Source of the DNA: Legionella gratiana | GTDB taxonomy: Bacteria; Pseudomonadota; Gammaproteobacteria; Legionellales; Legionellaceae | Length of the DNA: 64,000 nt | Direction: 5' to 3' | Assembly (NCBI RefSeq): GCF_001467695.1 | Contig: NZ_LNYE01000023.1 | Location: 62,001-126,000 of the forward strand | Shown: piece after piece, positions 18,250 to 26,992 of the stretch | Numbering within the stretch: position 1 is the stretch's first letter | Layout of the letters: each line of letters starts with the position of its first letter | Translations under genes and position numbers: made by a program | Notes under the pieces: generated by a model | What the model was told of the DNA's origin: nothing | What the model saw: the letters and a program-made list of their open reading frames with translations, nothing else | Databases searched by the model: none

Positions 18250-19548
18250 TTGCTTTCTGAAAACCGTAGAAATTACGCATTAATTGGATGGCTTATTTGT
18301 GGTCTTGGAGCCATGTTTTATAGTTACGAGTATTTGCTGCGGATCGCGCCTAGTGCGATGGAAACGGCACTGCGTGAGCATTTTAATTTATCTGCCACAG
18401 GATTTGGGAATATTTCATCTGTTTATTACTATGCTTATGTCCCTATGCAATTACCTGTTGGAATCATGATGGACCGCTACGGTCCTAGACGACTGTTAAC
18501 TTTTGCATGTTTAATTTGTGTTATTGGTACTTTTTTATTCACAGGAACAACAGCTTTTTGGGTTGCGGCTTCGGGACGATTTTTGGTTGGATTAGGTTCT
18601 GCATTCGCATTTGTTGGTGTATTAAAGCTAGCAACGATCTGGTTACCTGAGAATAAGCTTGCTATGGTTTCAGGACTCACTTCAGCATTAGGAACGGTCG
18701 GTGCTATGCTAGGTGATAATTTTTTAGAGATATTTGTTCATCGATTAGGCTGGATTAGGACTCTTAATATGACGGCTTTCTTTGGTATTGCATTAACCTT
18801 CATTTTATGGGTAGGCATTCATGATAAAAAGGGTCGTTACAGACAAAGTGGGACTGTTTCTTCGTTTAAAAAGGGTATGATTGACTTAGGGATTATTGCA
18901 GGTAACAAACAAATATGGGTTAATGGATTATTTGGTTGTTTGGTTTATTTACCTACAACAGTTTTTGCTGAATTGTGGGGAATCCCCTATTTAAGGCATG
19001 CTCATGGTCTCTCTGCACATGGCGCCGGTTTGGCGAACTCTTTGCTTTTCTTAGGTTTCACTTTAGGAGCTCCGTTAATGGGGTATTTTTCTGATCGCAT
19101 AGCGCGCAGAAAATTACCTATGCTTTTAGGTGCTAGTGTTGCTACTGTATTGATGCTGGTAATTCTGTATTTTCCAGGTTTGACCGAGAGTAATGTACAG
19201 ATCCTCATGTTTTTATTAGGTTTATTTTACAGTGCGCAAGCGATTGTATTTGCAGTTGGGAGAGAGTTGAGTCCAGGTGAAGCTGCAGGTACAGCGATGG
19301 CACTGACTAATATGATTGTTATGTTAGGTGGTATGTTATTACAGCCTTTAGTAGGGTATTTATTGGATTTTAGTTACTCCCTACGTAGCGGCGCTTCTCT
19401 TTCAACGGCATTAGTAGTTGAGAATGTGCATAAACTCTATAACATGACTGATTATCGTATTGCCTTAGCATTTATACCTATTGGTATGTGTATTGCTGCT
19501 TTATTAACATTCTTTTTAAAGGAAACACACGCTCATGCACCTAAATGA
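18250..19548 (+). CDS. MFS transporter, first of the pair after the malic enzyme
   Basis: Major facilitator of 432 residues with about twelve membrane segments. Signs: YYYAYVPMQLPVGIMMDRYGPRR at the loop 2-3 position, typical of the MFS MDRYGPR motif, and GYFSDRIARRKLP in the second half. TTG start at 18250 with AAGGAG six bases upstream. The next gene is a paralogue overlapping by 14 bases, so they are co-translated and may work as alternative or paired carriers. The family resembles the Legionella Pht-type carriers; the substrate is unknown, with organic acids possible given the malic enzyme upstream. Confidence 0.78.
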   Translation: MLSENRRNYALIGWLICGLGAMFYSYEYLLRIAPSAMETALREHFNLSATGFGNISSVYYYAYVPMQLPVGIMMDRYGPRRLLTFACLICVIGTFLFTGTTAFWVAASGRFLVGLGSAFAFVGVLKLATIWLPENKLAMVSGLTSALGTVGAMLGDNFLEIFVHRLGWIRTLNMTAFFGIALTFILWVGIHDKKGRYRQSGTVSSFKKGMIDLGIIAGNKQIWVNGLFGCLVYLPTTVFAELWGIPYLRHAHGLSAHGAGLANSLLFLGFTLGAPLMGYFSDRIARRKLPMLLGASVATVLMLVILYFPGLTESNVQILMFLLGLFYSAQAIVFAVGRELSPGEAAGTAMALTNMIVMLGGMLLQPLVGYLLDFSYSLRSGASLSTALVVENVHKLYNMTDYRIALAFIPIGMCIAALLTFFLKETHAHAPK

Positions 19549-20806
19549 AATTGTTCCAAGAAAACAGCTGCTGCTAGGCTTGTTTATCTGCTTTGTTGGG
19601 GCTGTGTTTTATTGTTATGAGTTTATTTTACGCATTATCCCAGGCGTATTACAGACCGAACTTAGTACCGCCTTAGGGCATATTTCAGCAACCACTTTTG
19701 GTCAGATATCTGCTCTGTATTATTTTGCCTATTCTCCTATGCAGATGCCTGTCGGGATGTTAATGGATAGATTTGGTCCAAGACGGCTTTTAACGTTTGC
19801 TTGTCTTTGTTGTACTGTAGGTTCATGGATGTTTACACTTACTTCATCTATGTTTTTAGTAGGTGCAGGCCGTTTTTTAGTGGGGTTTGGCTCTTCTTTT
19901 GCTTTTGTAGGTGTTCTTTCCCTCGCGTTACATTGGTTACCCAGGCGTTATTTTTCTTTAGTGGCAGGACTAATGACCACTCTAGGAATGCTTGGTCTTG
20001 TTTACGGCGAAGTAAAAATTACTGAATGGTCTCAAAGTATAGGTTGGGAACAAGTATTAATCTTGATCGCCATTGTTGGTGCTGGATTGAGTGTGCTGAT
20101 GTTGTTGGTTGTTCGCGATGGACCCGAAGGGCATCAAGCAAATAAACACCCTTTACCGGAGTTTTTTCGAAATGTGCTTAAAGTACTAGTGGCTCCTGAA
20201 GTTTGGGTCATCGGTTTTGTTGGTGCTTGTTTGTATACTTCTTTATCTGTGTTTGGTGAGTTATGGGGAAAAACATATTTGGAGCAAGCTCATCATTTAA
20301 CTAAAGTTGAAGCAGCTAAGACGGTTTCCGCAGTATTTTTGGGTTGGGCAGTAGGGGCTCCAGTCGCGGGTTATTTATCAGATCGTTCGGGAAAACGCTT
20401 ATTACCTTTGGTCTTAGGTGCCATTTTGGCTTTAATTTGTATTAGTCTTGTTTTGTATTGTCCAGGATTATCTTATTTTAGTCTCAATGTCTTATTATTT
20501 TTATATGGGGTGTTTAGTGCTACAGAAATTATCGTATTTATTATGGCTAAAGAATGCAGTGGCGCTCAATTATCAGGTACCGTTTTTGCAGCGACTAATA
20601 TGATAATTTCTCTTGCTGGGGCTGTGTTCCAACCCTTGGTGGGTAAATTATTGGATACGTTTGGTGATAGTGGTATTGTTAAGGGAGAGCATATTTATAC
20701 TGTAGTGGATTATCAAGTTGCTTTATCCATATTACCTCTTTCACTTTTGTTGGTTACTATTCTTGCTTTTTTTATTAAAGATCAGAAAGACCATCAGATT
20801 ATTTAA
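19535..20806 (+). CDS. MFS transporter, second of the pair
   Basis: Major facilitator of 423 residues, paralogous to its upstream partner: both share (F/V)YxYE(Y/F)xLRI(A/I)P in helix 1, Y(F/Y)AYxPMQxPVGxxMDRxGPRRLLTFACL and FAFVGVL(K/S)LA. The loop motif appears again as GYLSDRSGKRLLP. ATG start within the end of the first gene, overlap 14 bases. The pair probably arose by tandem duplication, since within each half the sequences align well by eye. No substrate can be assigned. Confidence 0.78.
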   Translation: MHLNEIVPRKQLLLGLFICFVGAVFYCYEFILRIIPGVLQTELSTALGHISATTFGQISALYYFAYSPMQMPVGMLMDRFGPRRLLTFACLCCTVGSWMFTLTSSMFLVGAGRFLVGFGSSFAFVGVLSLALHWLPRRYFSLVAGLMTTLGMLGLVYGEVKITEWSQSIGWEQVLILIAIVGAGLSVLMLLVVRDGPEGHQANKHPLPEFFRNVLKVLVAPEVWVIGFVGACLYTSLSVFGELWGKTYLEQAHHLTKVEAAKTVSAVFLGWAVGAPVAGYLSDRSGKRLLPLVLGAILALICISLVLYCPGLSYFSLNVLLFLYGVFSATEIIVFIMAKECSGAQLSGTVFAATNMIISLAGAVFQPLVGKLLDTFGDSGIVKGEHIYTVVDYQVALSILPLSLLLVTILAFFIKDQKDHQII

Positions 20807-20983
20807 AGTAAAAAGCCACCTAGGATGCTGATTTTTGGTTAAACGCTCAAATATGACCGTTCCTTTATAGGAGTTGAAACAGTTAATGAGATCAACCGAA
20901 TTAGCATGCGTAGGATCTTCACCAATAGCATTATCCTCTAGCAGGGCATAAGAATATGTTGCAAGGTGACGGTATTTTAAAAA
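20807..20983 (-). pseudogene. Possible gene remnant on the minus strand
   Basis: On the minus strand an open frame without a start reads FLKYRHLATYSYALLEDN and continues IGEDPTHANSVDLINCF, NSYKGTVIFERL, then runs into the MFS coding region antisense. Its composition is protein-like rather than random, and it lies just beyond the 3' end of the unknown gene at 21097-22623. It may be the leftover of a decayed gene. I do not recognise the family, and chance is not excluded. Confidence 0.3.
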
Positions 20984-21001
20984 TCATCAATTAGAAAGGC
21001 C

Positions 21002-21049
21002 GCGTAAGTGCTTCCTCTTGGATGAACAGTTAGAGATGAGCACTTACGC
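21002..21049. terminator. 10-bp inverted repeat, possible terminator
   Basis: GCGTAAGTGC at 21002-21011 and GCACTTACGC at 21040-21049 are perfect inverted repeats around a 28-base spacer, about 50 bases past the stop of the minus-strand gene at 21097. There is no clear U tract, so termination is only a guess. Confidence 0.35.
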
Positions 21050-21096
21050 TATAACGCACTTAATGTTTGGTATTCTCTTTGGGCATCTTCTTGGAA

Positions 21097-22623
21097 TCAG
21101 AAACTCAAATCCAGATCCATAATGGTATTATCATCTGGTGAAGTAGTGTCTTTAAGTGTGTTATGCCATTGAGTGTTTACATTTAGTGTACCTATTACTG
21201 TATCGTCTTTGAATAAAGTATATTTGTTGTTTAAAACATTTAATTGATTCTTTCGTTCAGAAAGAATCACCTTTTCAACAATTTCTCGCTTTAATTCAGG
21301 TTTTTTCAAACTCTGATTTGGATATCCCTCAACTCTTCCTAGTATTTTTCCATGTGCATCTTTGTTAAGAGCAAGCAATATTAATTTTTCTCTATTTAAA
21401 CCAAGCTCCTGTTGATTAATTTCAAATACATCCATTATTGCTAAAGCAGCATCAGCTACTAACTCAGGTGTACGTTCATTAAGAGGGGGCAATTCAGATG
21501 TTGAAAAATATTTATTGTCATAAAAGGAGTGTGTTAATTTATTATATAAACTCGTAATGAAATTGGGACCTACAGTGTCGTGAAAATATTTTACTCGGGT
21601 ACTTCTGGAATCAATGTTTTTTCCGGCCCCAAATACACCACTTTGTAAATTATTATTTTGCATACGAAGTGATTCTATATTTTTAGGTTGACTTTTTATC
21701 ATAATTTCAAAAGGAGCAGGATCGCCGGCTTTAAAACGAAAAGCTTTTTTTAAAGAATCCACATCAGGAGTAAATGCATATTCATGCAAAAACTCAAAAT
21801 AAATGGCTTTCATCATATTTCTTTTGTTTATCTCGTGTTTGGACATACCTACATCTATTTTTATTGAAGGAAAAATAACCTCGTTAATCGTTTTAGCAAA
21901 TTGCCTGTAAGCCTCTTCTCTAGTGCAATTATGTAATTCACAATATCGGTCATCATAAGACATAAATCTTCTATTGTGATTGATGTCATGAACCCAAAAG
22001 TCTTTTGGAGTATTATGGTAAGCATCAGTAAATAATGTTTTGGTACTTACACCGGTGAATGCTAAAGCGGCATAAGCTCTTAAATAAATTAAATCCTCTA
22101 AACTAAGTGGTCTGGATGAGGGTACAATAATCATTCCTTCCTTGTGCTTAAAGGATAATTCGTAATGAGTATACCTATCTGCATGATAGAGAGGAATGTT
22201 ATTAGTATGCGCAATTCTTTCTACAGTATCAAAAAAATCCATCGCTTTAGAAATAGCTTCTAAAGTGGGTTGATAAGGATACCTTCCATGGGTATGTGGT
22301 CTATGAGGATATCCTGCATCAATTTCTTCTTGCTCAAGCTCAACTTCTAAAGCCACATGTCGTAAGCCAAGTAATGCTTGTGCATACTGATTCGCTAAAG
22401 CACCTCGCAAGGGTAAGTTAACCGTATTATCATGATTAATTAAGTCTAGTATGAAAGGATGGTTTAAATTTTCTATCAGCTCTTGAATAATTCCTTCATA
22501 TTCTGGCATGGGAGCTAAAGGTCCTTCTTTAATCAGTCTTTCTTTAAGTCTCGTATAAACTTCAGCAGGGTTGGTAAATATTTCTTCTTCGAAAGCATAT
22601 TTTTCTATATCATTTTTTTTCAT
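21097..22623 (-). CDS. Large protein of unknown function
   Basis: Protein of 508 residues; ATG at 22623. No signal peptide, membrane segment or family I recognise. It is rich in His and aromatic residues in the first half: GYPHRPHTHGRYPYQPTLE around residues 104-122, and FWVHDINHNRRFMSYDDR near 209-226, where HDINH resembles a metal-binding HDxxH pattern. The middle contains a regular YAALAFTGVSTKTLFTDAYH stretch. The C-terminal 100 residues contain KxxLLALNKDAHGKILGRVEGY. The tail is acidic (SPDDNTIMDLDLSF). It may be a secreted effector or a metal-dependent enzyme; neither is proven. Confidence 0.5.
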   Translation of the reverse strand: MKKNDIEKYAFEEEIFTNPAEVYTRLKERLIKEGPLAPMPEYEGIIQELIENLNHPFILDLINHDNTVNLPLRGALANQYAQALLGLRHVALEVELEQEEIDAGYPHRPHTHGRYPYQPTLEAISKAMDFFDTVERIAHTNNIPLYHADRYTHYELSFKHKEGMIIVPSSRPLSLEDLIYLRAYAALAFTGVSTKTLFTDAYHNTPKDFWVHDINHNRRFMSYDDRYCELHNCTREEAYRQFAKTINEVIFPSIKIDVGMSKHEINKRNMMKAIYFEFLHEYAFTPDVDSLKKAFRFKAGDPAPFEIMIKSQPKNIESLRMQNNNLQSGVFGAGKNIDSRSTRVKYFHDTVGPNFITSLYNKLTHSFYDNKYFSTSELPPLNERTPELVADAALAIMDVFEINQQELGLNREKLILLALNKDAHGKILGRVEGYPNQSLKKPELKREIVEKVILSERKNQLNVLNNKYTLFKDDTVIGTLNVNTQWHNTLKDTTSPDDNTIMDLDLSF

Positions 22624-23038
22624 TTTCTAAACTCATACTTATATTTCTTGGATTTAAAGTTGCCTACACTTAGGATAATTTGTTAATAGATTTCAGATTG
22701 CTTAAGTTAACGTCAGTTAGGTATAAAGAGGTTTGTAAAATTCAAGCCTTATCTCGATAAGGGTTAAATTGTAGGTTGAAGTGCAGCCCAATATAACGGA
22801 GGTCGCTTCGCTCCGAGTTTTGGGCTTCGCATGCTCAGCACCAACCTACTTTTAATAACAATTTCCTTATCCATAACTGACGTTAAGTTAGGACTGCATG
22901 ACGTACCTCGTTAAAAAATAGATCTGAAACTCCGATTTTTTACTGGATTGATGGAATCTTTATTTTATCAAGTGTATTTTTTTTAACACTGGTAGAAAAT
23001 AACAGGTAAGTATCTTGATCGAGCCCGGTCAGCTCAAT
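22624..23038. other. Gene-free gap of 415 bases carrying a nested hairpin element
   Basis: Lies between two minus-strand genes. Most of it is the palindromic element at 22707-22886. No open frame of note is seen. The rest is AT-rich and would hold the promoter of the gene starting at 22623. Confidence 0.6.
22707..22886. repeat. Nested palindromic element with GTAGGTTG core
   Basis: Outer arms TTAACGTCAGTTA (22707-22719) and TAACTGACGTTAA (22874-22886) are a perfect 13-bp inverted repeat. Inside are CCTTATC/GATAAGG, then an imperfect hairpin from GTAGGTTG (22771) to CAACCTAC (22842-22849) including AGCCCAA/TTGGGCT and CGGAG/CTCCG. This looks like a MITE-like hairpin repeat. A smaller relative with GTAGGTTGG is at 26802-26887. 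Confidence 0.65.
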
Positions 23039-23848
23039 TTAATTAAATATTGCAATTAATTCTTTGGCTGGCTGACGCATAGAGCCTTGACAGTTGATAA
23101 AACGAGAGACTGGGAAGCTTTTGATTGTTGCTTTTCGATAGTGATGTCGGGTAAATTCAGTATCATGATTGGAGAGAATAACTGGAATACCTTTTGCGGC
23201 TGTTTCTTTAGCGAGCTCTGTGAGCTCAATTTGATCTTCATTGGTGAATAACTTTTGATTGTAGGGTAAATGGGGTGTTTTTTCTGAAAGAGGTACATAA
23301 GGAGGATCACAATAGATTACATCACCAGGCTCCGCATGCTCAAAAGTTTTCCTAAAATCATTATGAATAAATTCAACACATTGACTTTTTTGATGAAATA
23401 GGTGCATTTCCTTGTGTGGAAAATAAGGTTTTGAATAAAGACCAAAAGGAACATTATAGATTCCTTTGGAGTTATAGCGACACAAGCCATTATAACCATG
23501 TCTGTTAAGATAAAGAAAATAAGCTGATTTTTGAGCGGAATAAGGTGAGGCATTAAAATCTGATCTTATCTGATAATATTTCTCTTTGCGATTGAATTCT
23601 GGATTAAAAAAAGATTCGCAGTACCTAATAAATGGCTCCCCTTGTTGTTGTAATAGGGTAAATAGGTAAATGAGATCAAGATTACTTTCAGCAAGGAGAT
23701 AAGAAGAATAATTGGTATTCATAAAAACAACACCTGAACCGGTGAACGGTTCTATTAAGCGTTTTCCTGGAGGAAGAAAGGGAACAATCTTTTCCAAGCA
23801 GTTGTATTTACTACCTGCCCATTTTAGGAAGGGCCTTATTTTAATCAT
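23039..23848 (-). CDS. dam: Dam-family DNA adenine methyltransferase
   Basis: Methylates adenine, probably in GATC. The N6-adenine methylase layout is clear: FLKWAGSKY with the AdoMet contact near the N-terminus, EPFTGSGVVF (FxGxG) about 30 residues later, the target-recognition region with NGLCRYNSKGIYNVPFG, and the catalytic DPPY in YCDPPYVPLS. About 269 residues from the ATG at 23848; a GTG four codons upstream is also possible and neither has a strong ribosome site. No cognate restriction gene is adjacent, so it is an orphan methylase like E. coli Dam. Confidence 0.88.
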   Translation of the reverse strand: MIKIRPFLKWAGSKYNCLEKIVPFLPPGKRLIEPFTGSGVVFMNTNYSSYLLAESNLDLIYLFTLLQQQGEPFIRYCESFFNPEFNRKEKYYQIRSDFNASPYSAQKSAYFLYLNRHGYNGLCRYNSKGIYNVPFGLYSKPYFPHKEMHLFHQKSQCVEFIHNDFRKTFEHAEPGDVIYCDPPYVPLSEKTPHLPYNQKLFTNEDQIELTELAKETAAKGIPVILSNHDTEFTRHHYRKATIKSFPVSRFINCQGSMRQPAKELIAIFN

Positions 23849-24048
23849 AGGTATTGCCACGATTGGTTCAGAGAGAAGTATTGCTTATTTTTAAGAAAAA
23901 AAACAGAATTTTTATCGTAAATTTGGGAGTATTAATTTGAACCTATTTCTATATTGTTGCTTATTAGTGTTTATGATATCAGCCTGCATTGTGCCTTGTA
24001 AACGCTGAGGCACATCGTTTTTTGAATGAGACCCAATGAATCCGGGTT

Positions 24049-25554
24049 TCACAAAGGTCTCCATGTTTTATCATCAGAGTTATCTGCCAGCACAAGCTCA
24101 GCCTGTTGATTCGTTGAATCGTTTCTATTACGGTTGAGAGAGAGGTCTTTATTGTGTGCGTATTCCGTTGCAATTGATGGTTCTGATTGCATTGAAGTTA
24201 GTGAGGTGTTCTGTTGATATACAGATCGCTCTATAGCTGTCTGACTCAATTTATTCGAAGTGAACAAATAACTTTGAGATGCACTTATACCGATATCTTT
24301 AGGTGTTCGAGTCTCTATTGTTGGAGTCTCAGTAAATTGAGTTACCCTAAATCCTAAAGCCCCGCTAATCAATGATAGACCCCCACCTATTGTTCCGGCA
24401 ACAGCAACTAGACCTAATACACCCACTCCTAAAGGAGCAAACACTCCAGTAGCAACCAGTGTGGCTCCGATACCTGCTCCAATCACTAAACCTGCTGCGG
24501 CTAATAAACCGATAATAAGTGATTCTTGATGCAAGGTAGATTTTGTGCTTGTTCTCATTTTCTCTTCTGCACAAGATCTATCTTTAAGCGCGAGCGCCTT
24601 ATGATATACCATTTGAGGAGTAGCTGCAGGTTGCAAAGTAGCGCTTAACCTTTTGATAGTGGATAGTTCAGATGTTTTACCCTCACTACCTGCATTTAAT
24701 ATACTTAATACTGTACTCGCAGAATTATGGGTATGCTCATTATATTTAAAATCAGAGTCTACTATTTTTTGCATCTGCTCTAACATACAAACAGCATTAA
24801 GCTCATGTTCTCCTGTTCCTATAGGAAGCTCTACTTGTTTATCAGCAGGCCTACCATAGAATAAATAGTCATCTTCATTAAATGTATCAACATGTTTAAA
24901 TTTCTCTTTTTGATCCACTAATAGTTCTAACTGTATAACTGCTTTATGTTGAATAAACTCTGCATCTTCAATTAATTTATTTAATTGTTCCGCTGATAGT
25001 TCCTTTGTTTGAGGTAATTCCAGATGTGCTATTTTTGCAGCCTTTAAGATTGTGGCACATTCAGGATGTTGGAGATTAATCTTAGATTCGTGTTTTAACT
25101 TATTCAGTTCTTTTATTATTATTATGGTTGCAGTCATTAAGTCCTGACAATCAGCTATAGCTTTTTGATTAGTGATGTACTGGCCTTCAGCAGTATTGAC
25201 ATCAAGAGTACGTCCCTTTTCCGTTAATGAACAGGTTGGGAATAATGGGTCAGGATGAATCTTTGCTGCATAAAGAGCGTCCTCTTTATAAGTCATGTTA
25301 AGAAAGAATGGTTCTCCAATGTTAAAAGGATCAGGTATGAAACTAAATCGAACTACACATATATCATCGTTACCTAGTTCAATTTTATCGCTGGAATTGC
25401 AATAGTTTCTTATAAGATCCAAGTTTTCTGGAGTAGCAGGGAATCTTAACTCAAGAGATGCATGCCCCAAATCCTTCTCAGGATATTTAGCTACTTCTCC
25501 CGACTTACTTTGACTGTTCGTTCCCCATGTCTGAATTATGGCGGTGCCTTTCAT
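24049..25554 (-). CDS. Unknown protein with N-terminal GHASLEL domain and paired hydrophobic segments
   Basis: About 501 residues from the ATG at 25554; a TTG six codons upstream, with GGAAGG close by, is the alternative. I do not know the family. The N-terminus has TAIIQTWGTNSQSKSGEVAK, then GHASLELRFP, a pattern reminiscent of His-containing cysteine-peptidase or LRAT-type folds. A helical middle follows. At about residues 345-400 two Gly/Ala-rich hydrophobic stretches (LIIGLLAAAGLVIGAGIGA; LGVGVLGLVAVAGTIGGGL) could form a hairpin in a membrane. The C-terminal 100 residues are polar. This mix of a globular head, hairpin and polar tail is common in Legionella effectors, so that role is possible. 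Confidence 0.5.
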   Translation of the reverse strand: MKGTAIIQTWGTNSQSKSGEVAKYPEKDLGHASLELRFPATPENLDLIRNYCNSSDKIELGNDDICVVRFSFIPDPFNIGEPFFLNMTYKEDALYAAKIHPDPLFPTCSLTEKGRTLDVNTAEGQYITNQKAIADCQDLMTATIIIIKELNKLKHESKINLQHPECATILKAAKIAHLELPQTKELSAEQLNKLIEDAEFIQHKAVIQLELLVDQKEKFKHVDTFNEDDYLFYGRPADKQVELPIGTGEHELNAVCMLEQMQKIVDSDFKYNEHTHNSASTVLSILNAGSEGKTSELSTIKRLSATLQPAATPQMVYHKALALKDRSCAEEKMRTSTKSTLHQESLIIGLLAAAGLVIGAGIGATLVATGVFAPLGVGVLGLVAVAGTIGGGLSLISGALGFRVTQFTETPTIETRTPKDIGISASQSYLFTSNKLSQTAIERSVYQQNTSLTSMQSEPSIATEYAHNKDLSLNRNRNDSTNQQAELVLADNSDDKTWRPL

Positions 25555-25723
25555 ATTAGTTACTCGAAACAATTACCTTCCATCATATTAATCAATTTGA
25601 TTAAACTGTTTCCAATTGAATATTTTGGTTTCTCATATGAATTTATTTAATGAGTATTTTTTTTCAATGAGTTAGTTGATATTTAAGTCACTTAAGTCAG
25701 GGTATATATATCTATTTAAGGTG

Positions 25724-25757
25724 AGTTCGATATAAAATAAAGTGTTTTTTTATACGT
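25724..25757. repeat. 40-bp palindromic repeat, decayed copy B
   Basis: AGTTCGATATAAAATAAAGTG followed by a T run matches the left half and centre of the repeat at 15510-15549, but the right arm (TATACGTTATTG) no longer pairs. It lies 79 bases past the stop of the minus-strand PhyH-type gene. Confidence 0.6.
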
Positions 25758-25835
25758 TATTGAGATGATACTTACGACTTGTTTGCAGGTTCGGTTTTAG
25801 AGGCTATTTCTTGATTGATCTTCCCGTTGTGCAAA

Positions 25836-26684
25836 TCAACATTCCCAAATAATAGGAAATAAAGAGTGATCCATCGGAGCACCTTCAGGGAGTTGTTTGA
25901 TTAATCCTGGGAAATGAGGAGAAGTTACCCATTTACGTGGGGCATGAGTAATGTCATCACCTAGAAAACGCACGGAAAAAACTCTACGTCGTTGTGTGCC
26001 TGGAACTCCTCGTGCCGCATGAAGTGTTAACATGTGAAAGCAGATAATATCCCCAGGAGTTATTTCCCAACTAATAATAGGGTACTTTTCACGATGGGCT
26101 TCAATGTCAGGAAGTTCTGTTAAGCTTCCTTCCGGGAACCATTTTGCTTGATTCTCCATAAAAGAACGAGGCATAAGCCATGGCCCTAAATGAGAACCAG
26201 CAATAAATTCTAAGCTAGAACTACGCGGTACTGGATCCACAGATATCCATAAGCTGCAATTCTGAATCCCTTCAATGTTATAGTAGGGTTGATCTTGATG
26301 CCATGGTGTATGCTGTTGTGTTCCTGGTTCTTTAACAAGAAGATGATCATGATAAAGCCGTGTTTTTTTACTCTCCATAAGTGTTCCTGCAATAACACTG
26401 GCAGGGGATGCAAAAATAAATCGTTGATAATGTGGATTGCTCTGCCAAGTACAAAAGTCTTCTATAAATAGACCAGGATCATCGCTTTTACTTGCAATTT
26501 TCGAACGATGGCTAGGCGATCTCAGATTAAGTTCAATACCTTCACGAAGCACTGTAATTTCTTCAGCTGTTAGAATTTGGCGGATACAAACTGCGCCCTC
26601 TTTTTTATATGCATCAATATGTGCTTGGGTCACTGACTCTTTAACACGTTGAATAACTTCTTGGGTAATAAAATGAGATTGCAT
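25836..26684 (-). CDS. Phytanoyl-CoA dioxygenase (PhyH) family oxygenase
   Basis: Fe(II)- and 2-oxoglutarate-dependent oxygenase. From ATG 26684 it has 282 residues; an upstream TTG at 26738 is possible but less likely. The metal triad is visible: HxD in PWHQDQPYY, and the distal His in MLTLHAARG, with the 2-oxoglutarate-binding Arg in RRRVFSVRFLGDD. The segment SLWISVDPVPRSSSLEFIAGSH is typical of PhyH proteins. Members hydroxylate small molecules, fatty acyl groups or natural products; the substrate here is unknown. It stands alone. Confidence 0.82.
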   Translation of the reverse strand: MQSHFITQEVIQRVKESVTQAHIDAYKKEGAVCIRQILTAEEITVLREGIELNLRSPSHRSKIASKSDDPGLFIEDFCTWQSNPHYQRFIFASPASVIAGTLMESKKTRLYHDHLLVKEPGTQQHTPWHQDQPYYNIEGIQNCSLWISVDPVPRSSSLEFIAGSHLGPWLMPRSFMENQAKWFPEGSLTELPDIEAHREKYPIISWEITPGDIICFHMLTLHAARGVPGTQRRRVFSVRFLGDDITHAPRKWVTSPHFPGLIKQLPEGAPMDHSLFPIIWEC

Positions 26685-26801
26685 GATCTTAACGAAGAGA
26701 ATATAAGGAATTATTTTGATATTACTAAAATTTAACAACAGAAACTATGCGTCTTTGTATCAATTAACCCGTGTTTTTGGGTTGAATCTTTATTGGTTAC
26801 C

Positions 26802-26887
26802 GGCGTTGTTGCGTGAATAATCATAAAAATCGTAGGTTGGTCTTTAGCCTAATGGCACTACCTACAATTTTATCCATGCAACAATGC
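26802..26887. repeat. Palindromic element with GTAGGT core
   Basis: GGCGTTGTTGC at the left and GCAACAATGCC at the right pair imperfectly, with ATCGTAGGT and ACCTACAAT pairing inside around TAGCCTAATGGCACT. It lies between divergent genes and resembles the core of the element at 22707-22886. Confidence 0.5.
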
Positions 26888-26992
26888 CTTTTGTTACCTA
26901 AGAGGCAGATTATAATGAAGTGATAAAAAAATCATGAGCGTCATTGCAAGTTATGTTATTTTAGCTCTTTCCCATGAAACAAGGATTTAAGC

